This document shows, one piece after another, positions 16,266 to 26,290 of a stretch of 64,000 nt of DNA. Position 1 is the first letter of the stretch; each line of letters opens with the position of its first letter. The position numbers and the translations under genes are program-made. Source of the DNA: Nostoc sp. CENA543 (GTDB taxonomy: Bacteria; Cyanobacteriota; Cyanobacteriia; Cyanobacteriales; Nostocaceae); contig NZ_CP023278.1 in assembly GCF_002896875.1 (NCBI RefSeq), forward strand, positions 3,720,001 through 3,784,000. Direction: 5' to 3'. The notes below the pieces were generated by a model. The model was not told the origin of the DNA, ran no database searches, and worked only from the letters and a program-made list of their open reading frames with translations.

Positions 16266-18782
16266 ATGGGTAGTCAGTTTGAACACCTGAAATTACCGAG
16301 AATAATAAGCATTGAATTACCTCGGCGATCAACTGGTGGTTTTGGAGGTACAAAACGTACTAATGTCAGTGAACACGGTAAGCTGCTATTAGATCAAATT
16401 TCTACCCTAATTGAGCCTGTTAAGCAAAAAACTAGCCCTTTTCGTCTCGACCCAAAACTAATTTTTAAGATAAAAGTTGCTGAAAAACATTCTTTTTCGG
16501 ACGACTTGGTAACTCAGATAGGACTAAATGTCTTAGCACGAGAACCTAGTAAAGCTATTGTTGTATTTTCATCTGACAATGAGCTAACTGAATTCAAAAA
16601 GCGGTTAGAGAGTTACAGCCAGATTAAAGATGGCCCCAAATATGAATACTTAGGGGCAATTGATGAGCTAGTTCCCCTCGAACCACAGGATCGCATTGGT
16701 CGTTTGTTACAACTAAAGCCTGTACAACCAGATGAACTTGCAGCCTTAGATTTGGAACTCTGGCATACAGGCTATCCCAAAGAAATGCGAAAGTATTTAG
16801 ATGGTTTTGCCAAAGATATAGAGGGCTTATCCAGCGATACTGCTCCTATGAGAATGACTGATAGCTACGTTGGCGAATACCTCTGTATTGCTCGAATTAA
16901 AGTTACTCAAGAAGTTTTAGAGCTTTTACTAGAATTGCCCATAGTCAAAGAAATTGATCGCCCACCCCAACCTGCTTTTGAAACAACTGCTGACTATAAT
17001 CTGCCAATTTCTGCTTTTCCCGAAGTTGTTTCCCCACCTGAAGATAATTGCGGTATTCTGGTTATCGACTCTGGTGTACAGCGTGGACATCCTTTAATTG
17101 CTCCTGCACTGGGTGAGGCTGAAGTATTTCCAGATGCAAAACGGCAATTCATAAAAGGTGGCCCGGACGATGTACATGGACATGGTACAAGTGTTGCGGG
17201 CATTGCTATCTATGGAAATGTTGACAACTGCATTCAACAGCGTTCTTTTGATCCAACAGCTTGGTTATTTTCTGCTCGTGTAACAGATGAGAATAACAAA
17301 TATGATGAGGATCTTCTTATAGAAACTCAACTTCATGAAGCCATTCGTGCTTTTGTTGAACAGTATCCTAATTGCAAAGTCATAAATATCTCGCTAGGTA
17401 ACGATGAACAAATTTACCGAGACGGTATGAAGCAGTTTCGATTAGCTGCAAAGATAGATGAAATTGCTTACCAGTACCAAAATAAAAATATTGTTTTTGT
17501 GGTTTCAGCAGGGAATACGGAACCACCTCATAAAGAGGCAAAATCAGATGAGCAACTACAGACTGACTACCCAAATTATCTACTGAACGAAGATGCTCGA
17601 ATTATCGACCCTGCAACTTCAGCAATTGCACTAACTGTAGGTTCTGTATCATTTGGTCGGGGTAGTATTACAGAACCTTCTGATGTTCGTCGTCAGGCGA
17701 TCGCCAATTTACCAGGATACCCCTCTCCCTTTACGAGAACTGGTTTTGGAGTGGATGGGATGATAAAGCCAGATGTTGTGGACTTTGGCGGAGATGTTGT
17801 ATTAGACCTCAAATATCGAGAAGGACTGGATTTACCTAAAGCTAAATTGCGACTCCCAGATACCGTAGCTGGTGTTTCTGTTGTTACCCTCTCCAAAGAT
17901 TTTAATAGTTCTTTATTTCATATCTGTAGTGGTACGAGCTTTGCTGCACCCCGTGTTGCTAACCTTGCTGCTCAACTTTTTACAAAATATCCAGAAGCTA
18001 GTTCTAATTTGATTCGGGCCCTTATTGTTAACTCTGCGGTTATTCCCAAGGAAATCCCGCCTGAATTTCAATGTCACAGTCACCAATCTCAGAGTCAAAA
18101 GACAAAGCAAATTGAGAACCAACTAGCTATCTATGGTTATGGACAGAGTGATTTGGAACGTGCAATGTATTCTGCTGAGAATTACGTTGTTTTATCAGAA
18201 GACAACATTTTAATTCCAGTAGGCAAGTTTCATATTTATGAAATTCCTCAATTACCGCCCGAATTTTTTGAAGTAAAAGGTACTCGCATACTCTCAATCA
18301 CCTTGGCATTTGACCCACCAACTCGTCCTACTCGTGGAGACTCATATTTGGGAGTCACAATGGAATTCAATCTTTTCAAGGGTCTTGACCATACAAGTAT
18401 TGTGAATGCTTATGTAGATGCTAGGAAAACAAATGAGCCTGATAAATTTACAGAAATATCTCTAGATATTTTGAAGAAAAATCATGGTTCTGGCATCTCG
18501 GTTGATTTATCTCCAGGTTCTAACCTTCGGAAGAAAGGAACGGTACAAAGGGGACAAGTAAAAATATTTCCTCAGTCCACAAAATATGAGCAAGGGAACA
18601 TGACTCTGGTTGTGAGCTGTAACCGTAAATGGGCAAACCCAGATGAAATAGAAATGCAACGTTATGCCTTAGTTGCTTCAATTAGCCATTCCGATCCTCA
18701 AGTGAATTTATACAATCGCATGAGGCTCCAGATTAACCAGAGGAATGAAAGAGAGCAAGAGCGACAAAGAGCAAGAGTTTAA
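16266..18782 (+). CDS. ietS: Subtilisin-like serine protease, IetS-like
   Basis: The 838-residue protein has an S8 peptidase domain. The catalytic triad is visible in VIDSGVQRGHP (about D267), HGHGTSVAG (about H305) and SGTSFAAPRVAN (about S559), with the oxyanion-region Asn probably in VSAGN. About 260 N-terminal residues and 230 C-terminal residues flank the protease and may be regulatory or target-sensing. There is no signal peptide, so it acts in the cytoplasm, unusual for subtilases but normal for IetS. It is co-transcribed with the AAA+ ATPase that presumably controls it. Confidence 0.8.
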   Translation: MGSQFEHLKLPRIISIELPRRSTGGFGGTKRTNVSEHGKLLLDQISTLIEPVKQKTSPFRLDPKLIFKIKVAEKHSFSDDLVTQIGLNVLAREPSKAIVVFSSDNELTEFKKRLESYSQIKDGPKYEYLGAIDELVPLEPQDRIGRLLQLKPVQPDELAALDLELWHTGYPKEMRKYLDGFAKDIEGLSSDTAPMRMTDSYVGEYLCIARIKVTQEVLELLLELPIVKEIDRPPQPAFETTADYNLPISAFPEVVSPPEDNCGILVIDSGVQRGHPLIAPALGEAEVFPDAKRQFIKGGPDDVHGHGTSVAGIAIYGNVDNCIQQRSFDPTAWLFSARVTDENNKYDEDLLIETQLHEAIRAFVEQYPNCKVINISLGNDEQIYRDGMKQFRLAAKIDEIAYQYQNKNIVFVVSAGNTEPPHKEAKSDEQLQTDYPNYLLNEDARIIDPATSAIALTVGSVSFGRGSITEPSDVRRQAIANLPGYPSPFTRTGFGVDGMIKPDVVDFGGDVVLDLKYREGLDLPKAKLRLPDTVAGVSVVTLSKDFNSSLFHICSGTSFAAPRVANLAAQLFTKYPEASSNLIRALIVNSAVIPKEIPPEFQCHSHQSQSQKTKQIENQLAIYGYGQSDLERAMYSAENYVVLSEDNILIPVGKFHIYEIPQLPPEFFEVKGTRILSITLAFDPPTRPTRGDSYLGVTMEFNLFKGLDHTSIVNAYVDARKTNEPDKFTEISLDILKKNHGSGISVDLSPGSNLRKKGTVQRGQVKIFPQSTKYEQGNMTLVVSCNRKWANPDEIEMQRYALVASISHSDPQVNLYNRMRLQINQRNEREQERQRARV

Positions 18783-18993
18783 TTGATAATGAGGTAGAGT
18801 CAGCGCACTATGACTGGATGAAACCAAGCAATTTAAACTTGGTTTGTTTTCATGATGCGATCACGCTTTTCAAGATAAACTTGAAAGCATCAAGCTATAT
18901 TTCCTAAATTTCTCTTCCTAATATTTGCTGTATCAATAAAGCACATCAAGATATCAGATAAGTATTTTATATAGATTTAACAGATATTTAAAC

Positions 18994-19587
18994 CTATATA
19001 TCTTCAAAATTTTCTAATAATTTTAACGTATTCACTCCTAATAAATGCTTAAATTCCTCTTTTATAGAAATTACTTTAACTCCGCTTTTAGCAGCTAGCT
19101 CTTCAGCTTGGTTAACCAAAAAGTTATTATTATCAATAATAATTTTTTGGTTATATTCAAAATTTTCATATACAATCGACTTAAATTTTTCCTGATCACT
19201 TTCATTCAATTCTTTAGCTCTATTTAAAAAATAATTAAGCTGTCTTATCTGCTCATTATTTAAATCACAAATTTCTTTTCTTTTTGCTAATAGCCAATCT
19301 CCAATTTGCATATTTAATGCAGCTTCGATTTTCTTGGCTATTATATTTAGCTCAACATCAGTTTTTACAATATTTTGCATAATATCAATAATTCCTTTCA
19401 TTATCAATAAATTATGCTCTTTAGTCTGTCTATCAATATCTGATGCAATTTGGAGCTTTTCCATTTCTAACCGTGCTTGCTTTTCATATTCAATAATCGC
19501 TAACTTTTGTTGTTCGCGATTATTGAATCCGTTTACTAAGCTACTAATAATATCAAGTCCCGTATTGATAATTGGTAAAAACCACAT
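18994..19587 (-). CDS. Coiled-coil partner of dynamin-like GTPase
   Basis: The 197-residue protein has a hydrophobic, amphipathic N-terminus (MWFLPIINTGLDIISSLVNG) followed by long helical, Lys/Glu/Asn-rich sequence likely to form a coiled coil. It ends 21 bp after the start side of the operon: the GTPase gene lies immediately upstream on the same strand. I do not recognise the family. Paired dynamin-like genes occur in bacterial defence (Eleos/LeoABC), so a partner role is an inference from context. Both genes are strikingly AT-rich. Confidence 0.6.
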   Translation of the reverse strand: MWFLPIINTGLDIISSLVNGFNNREQQKLAIIEYEKQARLEMEKLQIASDIDRQTKEHNLLIMKGIIDIMQNIVKTDVELNIIAKKIEAALNMQIGDWLLAKRKEICDLNNEQIRQLNYFLNRAKELNESDQEKFKSIVYENFEYNQKIIIDNNNFLVNQAEELAAKSGVKVISIKEEFKHLLGVNTLKLLENFEDI

Positions 19588-19608
19588 AAATAATGTCCCT
19601 ACTTTATT

Positions 19609-22600
19609 TTAATGATTTTTAGTAACTTGAAGTAGTACATCAAGCATATCTAGTCTTTCGTCAACTTCTTCAAGTTCTAACTCTAATTTGACAATTTCGT
19701 CTTGAGCATTAAAGCCTATAGTTTTTTGTTTATTAATAGCTTCATCTAAATTTTGAGTTAGCTTTTTAAGTTGACTATTGATTTGATGATTTAAATATAT
19801 TTTTATTTCATTTATGCCTTCTTCTGTTAATAAGAGTATTTTCTTTTTAGCTTCTTTTATAGCATTTATAATACTTTCTTTCGACGATTTTTGTAGTTGC
19901 TCTAAGTTAACAGAATAAATTGTTTTAGGGCTACTACAGCAACCACCCCCAGTATTTCTACTATTATATAAACCTTCTACTTTATCTATTACAGAATCTA
20001 ATTCAATTTTTGGAAACACAAAATCTTTAGTATTTAGTTCTACATTTAATGTGTCACCTAGTTTTTGATTTAAATCAGTAATGATTTTGTTGGCATGAGT
20101 ATATGCTTCATCAAAAATTTGTTGACGTTGTACACTAGCAAATATCTTAAGTTCTGCTTCAAACTTTGTAGCCATTTCTCTAGTTGTTTCTGCCAGTAGA
20201 TCATTATATTGTTTTATTGACTTATTTATTTCATTTTCATCTTGAGTGTTCCCTAAATTTATAATTTTGCCAGCAACATTAATAAGTATTTGAAATTTGT
20301 CTTGAAGGCTTTTATCCAAATCTAAAATATTTATAATAAAACCTGTTACAGAACCTAATGATTGTTTAAGTAATTCCCAAAACCCATTAAATTTATTATT
20401 AACTTTGGCAGTTTCAAAAATTTTATCTATTAAAATTGATAATTCATCACTAAAATTATTATATTTCTTAATCAATGAACATCGAAACTTTTTTTTAGAT
20501 ATATCTATTTTTTGTTTTAAAACATTTTTATCAGATTCTGCTTCTTCTTTCCATTGCTTAAATTTAATAACTATTTCCTCTAACTCATTTAAAGTTTTTT
20601 GAGAATATCCTAAACTTTCTTGTAAAGAACGTTTATAATCTTGAATATATATATTGGCTCTATTAATTGCATCAGTAATTAAGTCTTTAGTTTGATTACT
20701 ATTTTGCAAATAGCTGATGATAGCATTATCTAATGCTTGAATATTAGAACTTACAAGAACTTGATTTTTCGCTTGAATTACTGATTCAGGTGTCACATCA
20801 TCTAAATCTAAAAAAGGAGCAAAAAACTTTTGAAACTCTTTTTTTCTTTCTTTATCTGATAAGCCTTGCTCGTCAATTCTATACAATAACGCAGGTTTGG
20901 CTGCAACACCTATAATATGCTTGTCAGGAACTTTATAGCCGTAACCGTTTTGAATACGATGGCGAATGTCTTGTAATTTATCTTCTAAAGTTGTACCTTT
21001 GTAAGATTCGTGCATATCAATTTTATTGATTACAAAAAAGAATTTTTCATAAAATTCAGGGTTAAATCGTTCTCTTTGTCTTTTAATTTCTTGTAATAAT
21101 TCATCTTCACCAGAAATATCAAATTTTGTGAAGTCAATCACATATATAACTACATTTGCTTTATCAATAAAATTGTATGTTATCCGTTTATGGTCAGTAT
21201 GGGCTGCTGAATTAGGCCCTGGTGTATCTACAAGTTGAATACCATCAAGTTTAATGTGGTTTTTGAGATAGCGTATTGGCGTATCTATTTTTAGTTCCTG
21301 TACATACTTATTATTAATAAAACTTCCTAATTCTACAGCATCAATATTTTTAATAGATATTAAACTTTCTCTTAAGAGTAGACGAGCTTGATTAGCATGA
21401 ACATCAAAGTTTTCATCAATTTCTTCAAAAGGATTATTAACATGAGTTATATGCTCAATATCTTGTATAGCTTCTGAGCAATAAACTTCAGCATTTGTAA
21501 TCAAGCCACTCTCTAGGTATTTTTTTAAATACTTTTTAAAGCTACCTACATCTCTGTAAGAAATCGCTAGAGTTTTATTTTTAACACTGATGTGAGCAAC
21601 AGTTTCTCCATCACAATGATTTATAAAAGTTAGTCTGCCAGTACAAGATTTTTCTAACGATGGCAGTAGTTCAAAGCCTAATATTGCATTAATTAAGCTT
21701 GATTTACCAGCCTTCATTGTTGCAATAAAAGCAATTTGATATGTATTTTCTTCTATCTTATTTAATTCCTTTTGCAATCCATTAGCTGCATCAGTGATTC
21801 CTTTTTCGTTCAAAAAGATAATTGTTTTTTTTAGTTCTGTAGCTAAATTAAAACGAACATCATCCCAATTCTGTATATTACTCATGATTTCCTCATTCTT
21901 GATTTCTGTGATAATTCTTTGATTACATTTATTAAGCTGTTGGTCTAGATGATTTTCTAAAGTTTTAGATGTAAGTTTTAGTAAGTGTTTTTTATACTGT
22001 AAATAATTATCTAATTTATCTAATTCTGCTTGAATATGTTTTTTTGCTAATCTTTCAGTTTTAACAATCCTTGCGTATTTTTCTAAATCTTGATCATTAG
22101 GTTGAGATGATGGCTTTAGGCTAATATTAGTCAGCAAACTCAAAATTATAAAGCGTAGTTCTGGATATTGATGAGCTAGTTTTAAAAGTCTTGCTTCAGT
22201 TTCTTCCTCAAAAAGTTCCAGATAGCTCCTAATATTACTCAAGGTAGCAGTTTCGCTATTTTCTGTATAAAGATGTTGGTTAATAATTAAATATAAGTCA
22301 TTGATAAAGAATGCTTTTTTATTTTTTATCTCTAAGATAAAAATATCAATTACTAAATCAAAGACTGTTATTTTTACAGGAATACAGCCAAATTCAGCCA
22401 TTTCAACTATCAAACTTGTAACTTGCCAAATTTTATTTAGGCAAATATCTATTTCTATCTTACTAATCTTTAAAAAATAGCTAATATTTGCTTTCTTTAT
22501 TAATTTAGAATTAAGCTGTTGTCTAAAATCTTTTAAGAAATCTTTTAATTGACCTCTATATCTAATTAGTTCATCATGATTACAAGTTAGATAATCAAAA

Positions 22601-22641
22601 AGCTGTGGGTATTCCTGGGAAATTTTTCCAAGGTTAATCAT
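19609..22641 (-). CDS. Dynamin-like large GTPase (possible Eleos-like defence)
   Basis: The 1010-residue protein has a long helical N-terminus (1-290), then a dynamin-type GTPase domain: ATMKAGKSS at about 308-316 (G1), DTPGPNS at about 472 (G3) and NKID at about 538 (G4). A helical stalk with heptad character follows, then a GGGCCSSP loop near residue 920. Bacterial dynamins remodel membranes, and several are linked to phage defence. Here the gene forms a two-gene operon inside a defence-rich transposon cargo. Base composition is much more AT-rich than in neighbouring genes, suggesting separate acquisition. Confidence 0.8.
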   Translation of the reverse strand: MINLGKISQEYPQLFDYLTCNHDELIRYRGQLKDFLKDFRQQLNSKLIKKANISYFLKISKIEIDICLNKIWQVTSLIVEMAEFGCIPVKITVFDLVIDIFILEIKNKKAFFINDLYLIINQHLYTENSETATLSNIRSYLELFEEETEARLLKLAHQYPELRFIILSLLTNISLKPSSQPNDQDLEKYARIVKTERLAKKHIQAELDKLDNYLQYKKHLLKLTSKTLENHLDQQLNKCNQRIITEIKNEEIMSNIQNWDDVRFNLATELKKTIIFLNEKGITDAANGLQKELNKIEENTYQIAFIATMKAGKSSLINAILGFELLPSLEKSCTGRLTFINHCDGETVAHISVKNKTLAISYRDVGSFKKYLKKYLESGLITNAEVYCSEAIQDIEHITHVNNPFEEIDENFDVHANQARLLLRESLISIKNIDAVELGSFINNKYVQELKIDTPIRYLKNHIKLDGIQLVDTPGPNSAAHTDHKRITYNFIDKANVVIYVIDFTKFDISGEDELLQEIKRQRERFNPEFYEKFFFVINKIDMHESYKGTTLEDKLQDIRHRIQNGYGYKVPDKHIIGVAAKPALLYRIDEQGLSDKERKKEFQKFFAPFLDLDDVTPESVIQAKNQVLVSSNIQALDNAIISYLQNSNQTKDLITDAINRANIYIQDYKRSLQESLGYSQKTLNELEEIVIKFKQWKEEAESDKNVLKQKIDISKKKFRCSLIKKYNNFSDELSILIDKIFETAKVNNKFNGFWELLKQSLGSVTGFIINILDLDKSLQDKFQILINVAGKIINLGNTQDENEINKSIKQYNDLLAETTREMATKFEAELKIFASVQRQQIFDEAYTHANKIITDLNQKLGDTLNVELNTKDFVFPKIELDSVIDKVEGLYNSRNTGGGCCSSPKTIYSVNLEQLQKSSKESIINAIKEAKKKILLLTEEGINEIKIYLNHQINSQLKKLTQNLDEAINKQKTIGFNAQDEIVKLELELEEVDERLDMLDVLLQVTKNH

Positions 22642-22751
22642 ATAAAGATTATCGCTTCAGGTTATTTTATTGGCATTTACTTTAAATCTTTCCTTATTCT
22701 TCCCACTCCTAAACTATAAATAACTACTCTAGAAAAAAACATTTGTTAAGT

Positions 22752-24204
22752 CAATACCGTTGCCAAAATAAGAGCATGAAGAGGTAGGGCGTTTCGTAGT
22801 AGAGTTATTGTCTCTCACAACGACAACTCAAAAACCACTACTCGCCCATGCCCAATATCTTATCACTCCTGCAATGCCTGCTACCGCAAATAAACGCGAC
22901 AACGATGCGGCAATTGAACCAAATTATCCTGGCAATGTTAGCGATGAGTGGTAGAGTCACGATGTTGGGAATTGCCCGTTGGACAAGTACAGGTGGTAGC
23001 TATCGGACAATGGGGAGATTTTTCTCGACAGTAATACCTTGGGCAACATTGTTTTGGCTGTTTTTTCGGAAACATTTGTGGCGAGAGAGGGATGTTTATT
23101 TGCTGGCAGGAGATGAAGTTGTAGTTAGTAAATCTGGTAAAGAAACTTACGGGGTAGACAGATTTTTTTCGAGCCTGACTAGTAAACCAATTAATGGTTT
23201 ATCTTTCTTCGTATTGTCATTAGTAAGTGTGTCAGGAAGACAGTCATTTCCAATTCAGATAGAACAGGTAATCAAAAGTGATACCCAAATAAATAGTACC
23301 TTACCAATCAAAAAAAAAGAATCTCAAGAGAAAAGTGGAAGGGGACGACCAAAAGGCAGTAAAAATAAAAACAAAACCGAAGTGATATTAACATCTGAAC
23401 TATTACTAATCAAAAAGATGATTAACTCACTATTCGAGCTAGTAGCTAACTTTATCCCCTTGACGTACTTGGTAGTAGATGGTCATTTTGGTAACAACAA
23501 TGCTTTGCAGATGGCACGACAAGTTAAGTTACACATAATTTCCAAGTTGCGCCACGATTCAGCATTATACATCCCTTACGAAAATCCCAACTCGAATAAA
23601 CGTTCTCGTCGTAAATACGGTGACAAGTTAGACTATCGTAATATACCTGAGAAATATTTGTGTAAAAGTGATATTGAGGATGGCATTCTTTCCTGTATTT
23701 ATCAAGCTACTCTTCTTCACAAAGAATTTGCTCAGTCTCTGAATGTGGTTATTTTAGTTAAAACTAATCTTAAAACCAATACAAGTAGCCATGTGATTTT
23801 ATTTTCCAGCGACTTGGATTTGAAGGCTGATAAAATTATTGACTATTACAAGCTGCGTTTCCAAATTGAGTTTAATTTTCGGGATGCCAAGCAATTTTGG
23901 GGTTTAGAGGATTTTATGAATCTGAGCCAAACTGCTGTGACTAATGCGGCTAATCTCGCATTCTTTATGGTTAATTTATCTCATCATCTTCTGGCTGATT
24001 TTCGTAAACATAATCCTGGTTCTGGCATTATTGACCTGAAAGCTTATTACCGTGGTTTTCGATATGTTCATGAAATTTTAAAAATGCTTCCCGAAAAACC
24101 TGAGCCGATTTTATTAGCTCAAATTTTTGCCAAGATTACTTCTTTGGGACGTATTCATCCCATTTCTGGTGGCATTGAACCCTCGTAAATTGGCTAAGGT
24201 ATTG
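22752..24204 (+). mobile_element. IS4-like insertion sequence with 6-bp target duplication
   Basis: The 1453-bp element has imperfect terminal repeats: CAATACCGTTGCCAAAATAA on the left matches CAATACCTTAGCCAATTTAC read inward from the right, 18 of 23 positions over the full repeat. TTAAGT flanks it on both sides (22746-22751 and 24205-24210). It carries one transposase gene and sits between two defence modules without interrupting a gene. Confidence 0.85.
22848..24188 (+). CDS. IS4-family-like DDE transposase
   Basis: The 446-residue transposase has a first catalytic Asp in LLAGDEVVVSK, a second in VVDGHFGNNNAL and the glutamate in the YREK signature YYKLRFQIEFNFRDAK, which defines IS4-type transposases (Y-x2-R-x3-E-x6-K). 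A basic GRGRPKGSKNKNK linker lies in the insertion domain. The frame is intact, so it may be active. Confidence 0.88.
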   Translation: MPNILSLLQCLLPQINATTMRQLNQIILAMLAMSGRVTMLGIARWTSTGGSYRTMGRFFSTVIPWATLFWLFFRKHLWRERDVYLLAGDEVVVSKSGKETYGVDRFFSSLTSKPINGLSFFVLSLVSVSGRQSFPIQIEQVIKSDTQINSTLPIKKKESQEKSGRGRPKGSKNKNKTEVILTSELLLIKKMINSLFELVANFIPLTYLVVDGHFGNNNALQMARQVKLHIISKLRHDSALYIPYENPNSNKRSRRKYGDKLDYRNIPEKYLCKSDIEDGILSCIYQATLLHKEFAQSLNVVILVKTNLKTNTSSHVILFSSDLDLKADKIIDYYKLRFQIEFNFRDAKQFWGLEDFMNLSQTAVTNAANLAFFMVNLSHHLLADFRKHNPGSGIIDLKAYYRGFRYVHEILKMLPEKPEPILLAQIFAKITSLGRIHPISGGIEPS

Positions 24205-24368
24205 TTAAGTTAAAATATATTTGAGATCGCACTTCCCAAGCCAAATTCCACCAGTTCAGGCGATCGCCTCCTAAATTGAGCTTGCTACTACCTACTTCAC
24301 CAATAGACGCTGGTGCAGAGATGGCAGGCTGTAAAAAGCCGATTTAGAAGCTTTAGGTACTTCACTTC

Positions 24369-24980
24369 TTACCTAACCAAAAGTTTGCCTTGACTTGTTG
24401 CAGCAGCGATCGCATTCCTATTTGAAGTAAAAACTTTAATACCAGGGACGGTAAGATAATCACCATCATCGGTAATTATTTGTGTGACTCCAGCTTTGTC
24501 CATCGCTTCCAGTATCAGCAAGTCATAACCATCAAGTAATTGTGTTTGAAATCTGGTAAGTGCAGCATTGCTGGTTTCTTCGCTTACCAAAACATCAGTG
24601 CATACTGCACTAGATATCACCTGACTCCAAGCTGCTTGAACTTCGGCTACAACTTTTGCTCTTTCTGTTGGGTAGTTATGGCGGTAATCCTTAGATGAAA
24701 ATCTAGGATTAGGATTAAATATTTGTTTTTCTGTTTGCTCGATTCTGTGAGCTAGTTCTGCTAATGAAAGACCGCAGTATAAAAGCAAGGAGTTAGCAGA
24801 AATAGCTTTGGCAATGTAGGAAGGATACTCTGTAATCTGATAAGGACTAGATGAAATGCTGGCATTAGTATAGGTATACCAATACCAGGCATTTGTATCT
24901 ACTAAGAAAATATCATCATTTTTCGGAGCGTCAGACCGGATATCAACCACTTCAGCCTGAACTGTGTAGTTGATTGGCAT
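24369..24980 (-). CDS. PIN-domain protein (putative RNase effector)
   Basis: The 203-residue protein has PIN-type acidic motifs: FLVDTNAWYWY at about 25-35 (first Asp), a conserved Glu in SLAELAHRIE, and DLLILEAMDKAG ... IITDDGDYLTV near the C-terminus with the last catalytic aspartates. PIN domains are metal-dependent RNases common in toxins. It is the last gene of a three-gene minus-strand operon behind the HATPase and STAS-like genes, and its start overlaps the preceding stop. An effector role controlled by the upstream proteins is inferred. Confidence 0.7.
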   Translation of the reverse strand: MPINYTVQAEVVDIRSDAPKNDDIFLVDTNAWYWYTYTNASISSSPYQITEYPSYIAKAISANSLLLYCGLSLAELAHRIEQTEKQIFNPNPRFSSKDYRHNYPTERAKVVAEVQAAWSQVISSAVCTDVLVSEETSNAALTRFQTQLLDGYDLLILEAMDKAGVTQIITDDGDYLTVPGIKVFTSNRNAIAAATSQGKLLVR

Positions 24981-25363
24981 TACTGGGTATTTGCTTGTTC
25001 GCTGATCACTTGGTCTACTCTACTGCGAAAATCAGGATCGGAGTAATACCGCTTTGAATTTTCGATTACTAGTTTGAGTATTTGCTTACCGACTGTATTG
25101 AGATTAGAGAATTTCAGCAGACGATTGAGGGTTTCTGGCTGAATATCCCGAAGTAATTGCCCGATAGCAAAGTTAAAGAACGGAGAAGCAAAAATTTCTA
25201 CTCCTGCAAAGTCTAGCTCAACTTCATTAAAAGCTAATAATTCTGGATGAACCAAATCGTACACTTTCTGACCATCGTCAGGTGTAATACAGTTTTTGCC
25301 TATTAGGGTTAGGATTTGGTGTTTCATAGTCCGCACATCACCCTTAAAACAACGGCTCGTCAT
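24980..25363 (-). CDS. STAS-like DUF4325 family protein
   Basis: The 127-residue frame probably starts at the internal ATG (MKHQILTL, residue 13). The pattern VELDFAGVEIFASPFFNFAIGQLL is typical of DUF4325 STAS-like domains, which resemble anti-anti-sigma folds. It overlaps the preceding HATPase gene by 20 bp and the following PIN gene by one base, so the three are translationally linked. It probably binds the HATPase protein, as SpoIIAA binds SpoIIAB; this is inference. Confidence 0.7.
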   Translation of the reverse strand: MTSRCFKGDVRTMKHQILTLIGKNCITPDDGQKVYDLVHPELLAFNEVELDFAGVEIFASPFFNFAIGQLLRDIQPETLNRLLKFSNLNTVGKQILKLVIENSKRYYSDPDFRSRVDQVISEQANTQ

Positions 25364-26219
25364 CTGGTTCTAGCTCCAAAGCATAATACGATTCGTCGCA
25401 CAGGAGTGTAATATTTACCAGTGTTCCTCCAAAGAAACTTTGTCTATTTTCGTAAATTTCCTGTTTTTCATCTATTGTCGCACATCCATCATGGCTTAAA
25501 ATTTGAAGTTTTCCCTTATTTATATGAACAAATTGTTTTAAATAGTCAAGACCAATACCACCCGTTACTTGCCCACCCCTGGTAGTTGTCCCCTTTTGAA
25601 AAGCCCATTTTAATGCTTGGTCTGCTGGCAGGTTAGGATTTTTCTGGAAATCCCGCACATTTTGAGGAATTCCTACGCCAAAGTCAACTACTGTGAGTTT
25701 AAGTTGTTTTAGGTCAGGATAATGTTGTCCGCAACTAAAGACTCCGATATCTGTCCGTCCATGTTCAAAAGCATTGGCATAAATTTCTAAAACTGTTGCT
25801 ACAATTAGCTGTTGCAAATTTGGGCTGACATGAACCCAGCCTCTACCAAGCCATTGTTCAGCTAGGTATTGAACCAACTCATCTTTATTTTGCTTTGGAT
25901 CTTCTCGATATGGGATGGAGTTTCCCTGCCAAGGTTCTATATCCTGGCAAAAGGCATACATAAACCCATTTTGTTGTAGATTTCTCTTGACTTTTTGATG
26001 AATGGTATGTTCTAAAAAAGTGACTTTTCTACCTTGTGATTGAATTAAACGAATTAATCCACCTAAAAAAGCTACTGCGTTTGGTCGTAGAAACCAACAT
26101 TTGGAAAAGTCGAAAATTACTTCTGAGGAATCTTCGTTGACTTGCTGCCAAAGTTGAAACAAGCAATCAAAGTCCTCTAGCTCATCGTTGACAGTCGGAA
26201 TTTGAAGAGTAAGGCTCAC
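25344..26219 (-). CDS. STAS-HATPase fusion protein (regulatory ATPase)
   Basis: The 291-residue protein has an N-terminal STAS-like segment (VIFDFSKCWFLRPNAVAFLGG, about 34-55) fused to a GHKL ATPase domain: an N-box in VLEIYANAFEHG (about 155), a G1 box in VVDFGVGIP (about 188) and a G2 box in GGIGLDYLK (about 232). There is no HisKA phosphoacceptor, so it is an anti-sigma/MutL-like ATPase rather than a sensor kinase. It is the first gene of the HATPase / STAS-like / PIN operon. The combination suggests a switch that releases the PIN effector. Confidence 0.7.
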   Translation of the reverse strand: MSLTLQIPTVNDELEDFDCLFQLWQQVNEDSSEVIFDFSKCWFLRPNAVAFLGGLIRLIQSQGRKVTFLEHTIHQKVKRNLQQNGFMYAFCQDIEPWQGNSIPYREDPKQNKDELVQYLAEQWLGRGWVHVSPNLQQLIVATVLEIYANAFEHGRTDIGVFSCGQHYPDLKQLKLTVVDFGVGIPQNVRDFQKNPNLPADQALKWAFQKGTTTRGGQVTGGIGLDYLKQFVHINKGKLQILSHDGCATIDEKQEIYENRQSFFGGTLVNITLLCDESYYALELEPDDEPLF

Positions 26220-26290
26220 AATTCCCTGTTGAATGCTGCTTTTAAGTCTCGATTTTAGCAGGGTTTGTAAGGATAATTGATGAGTTTTAT

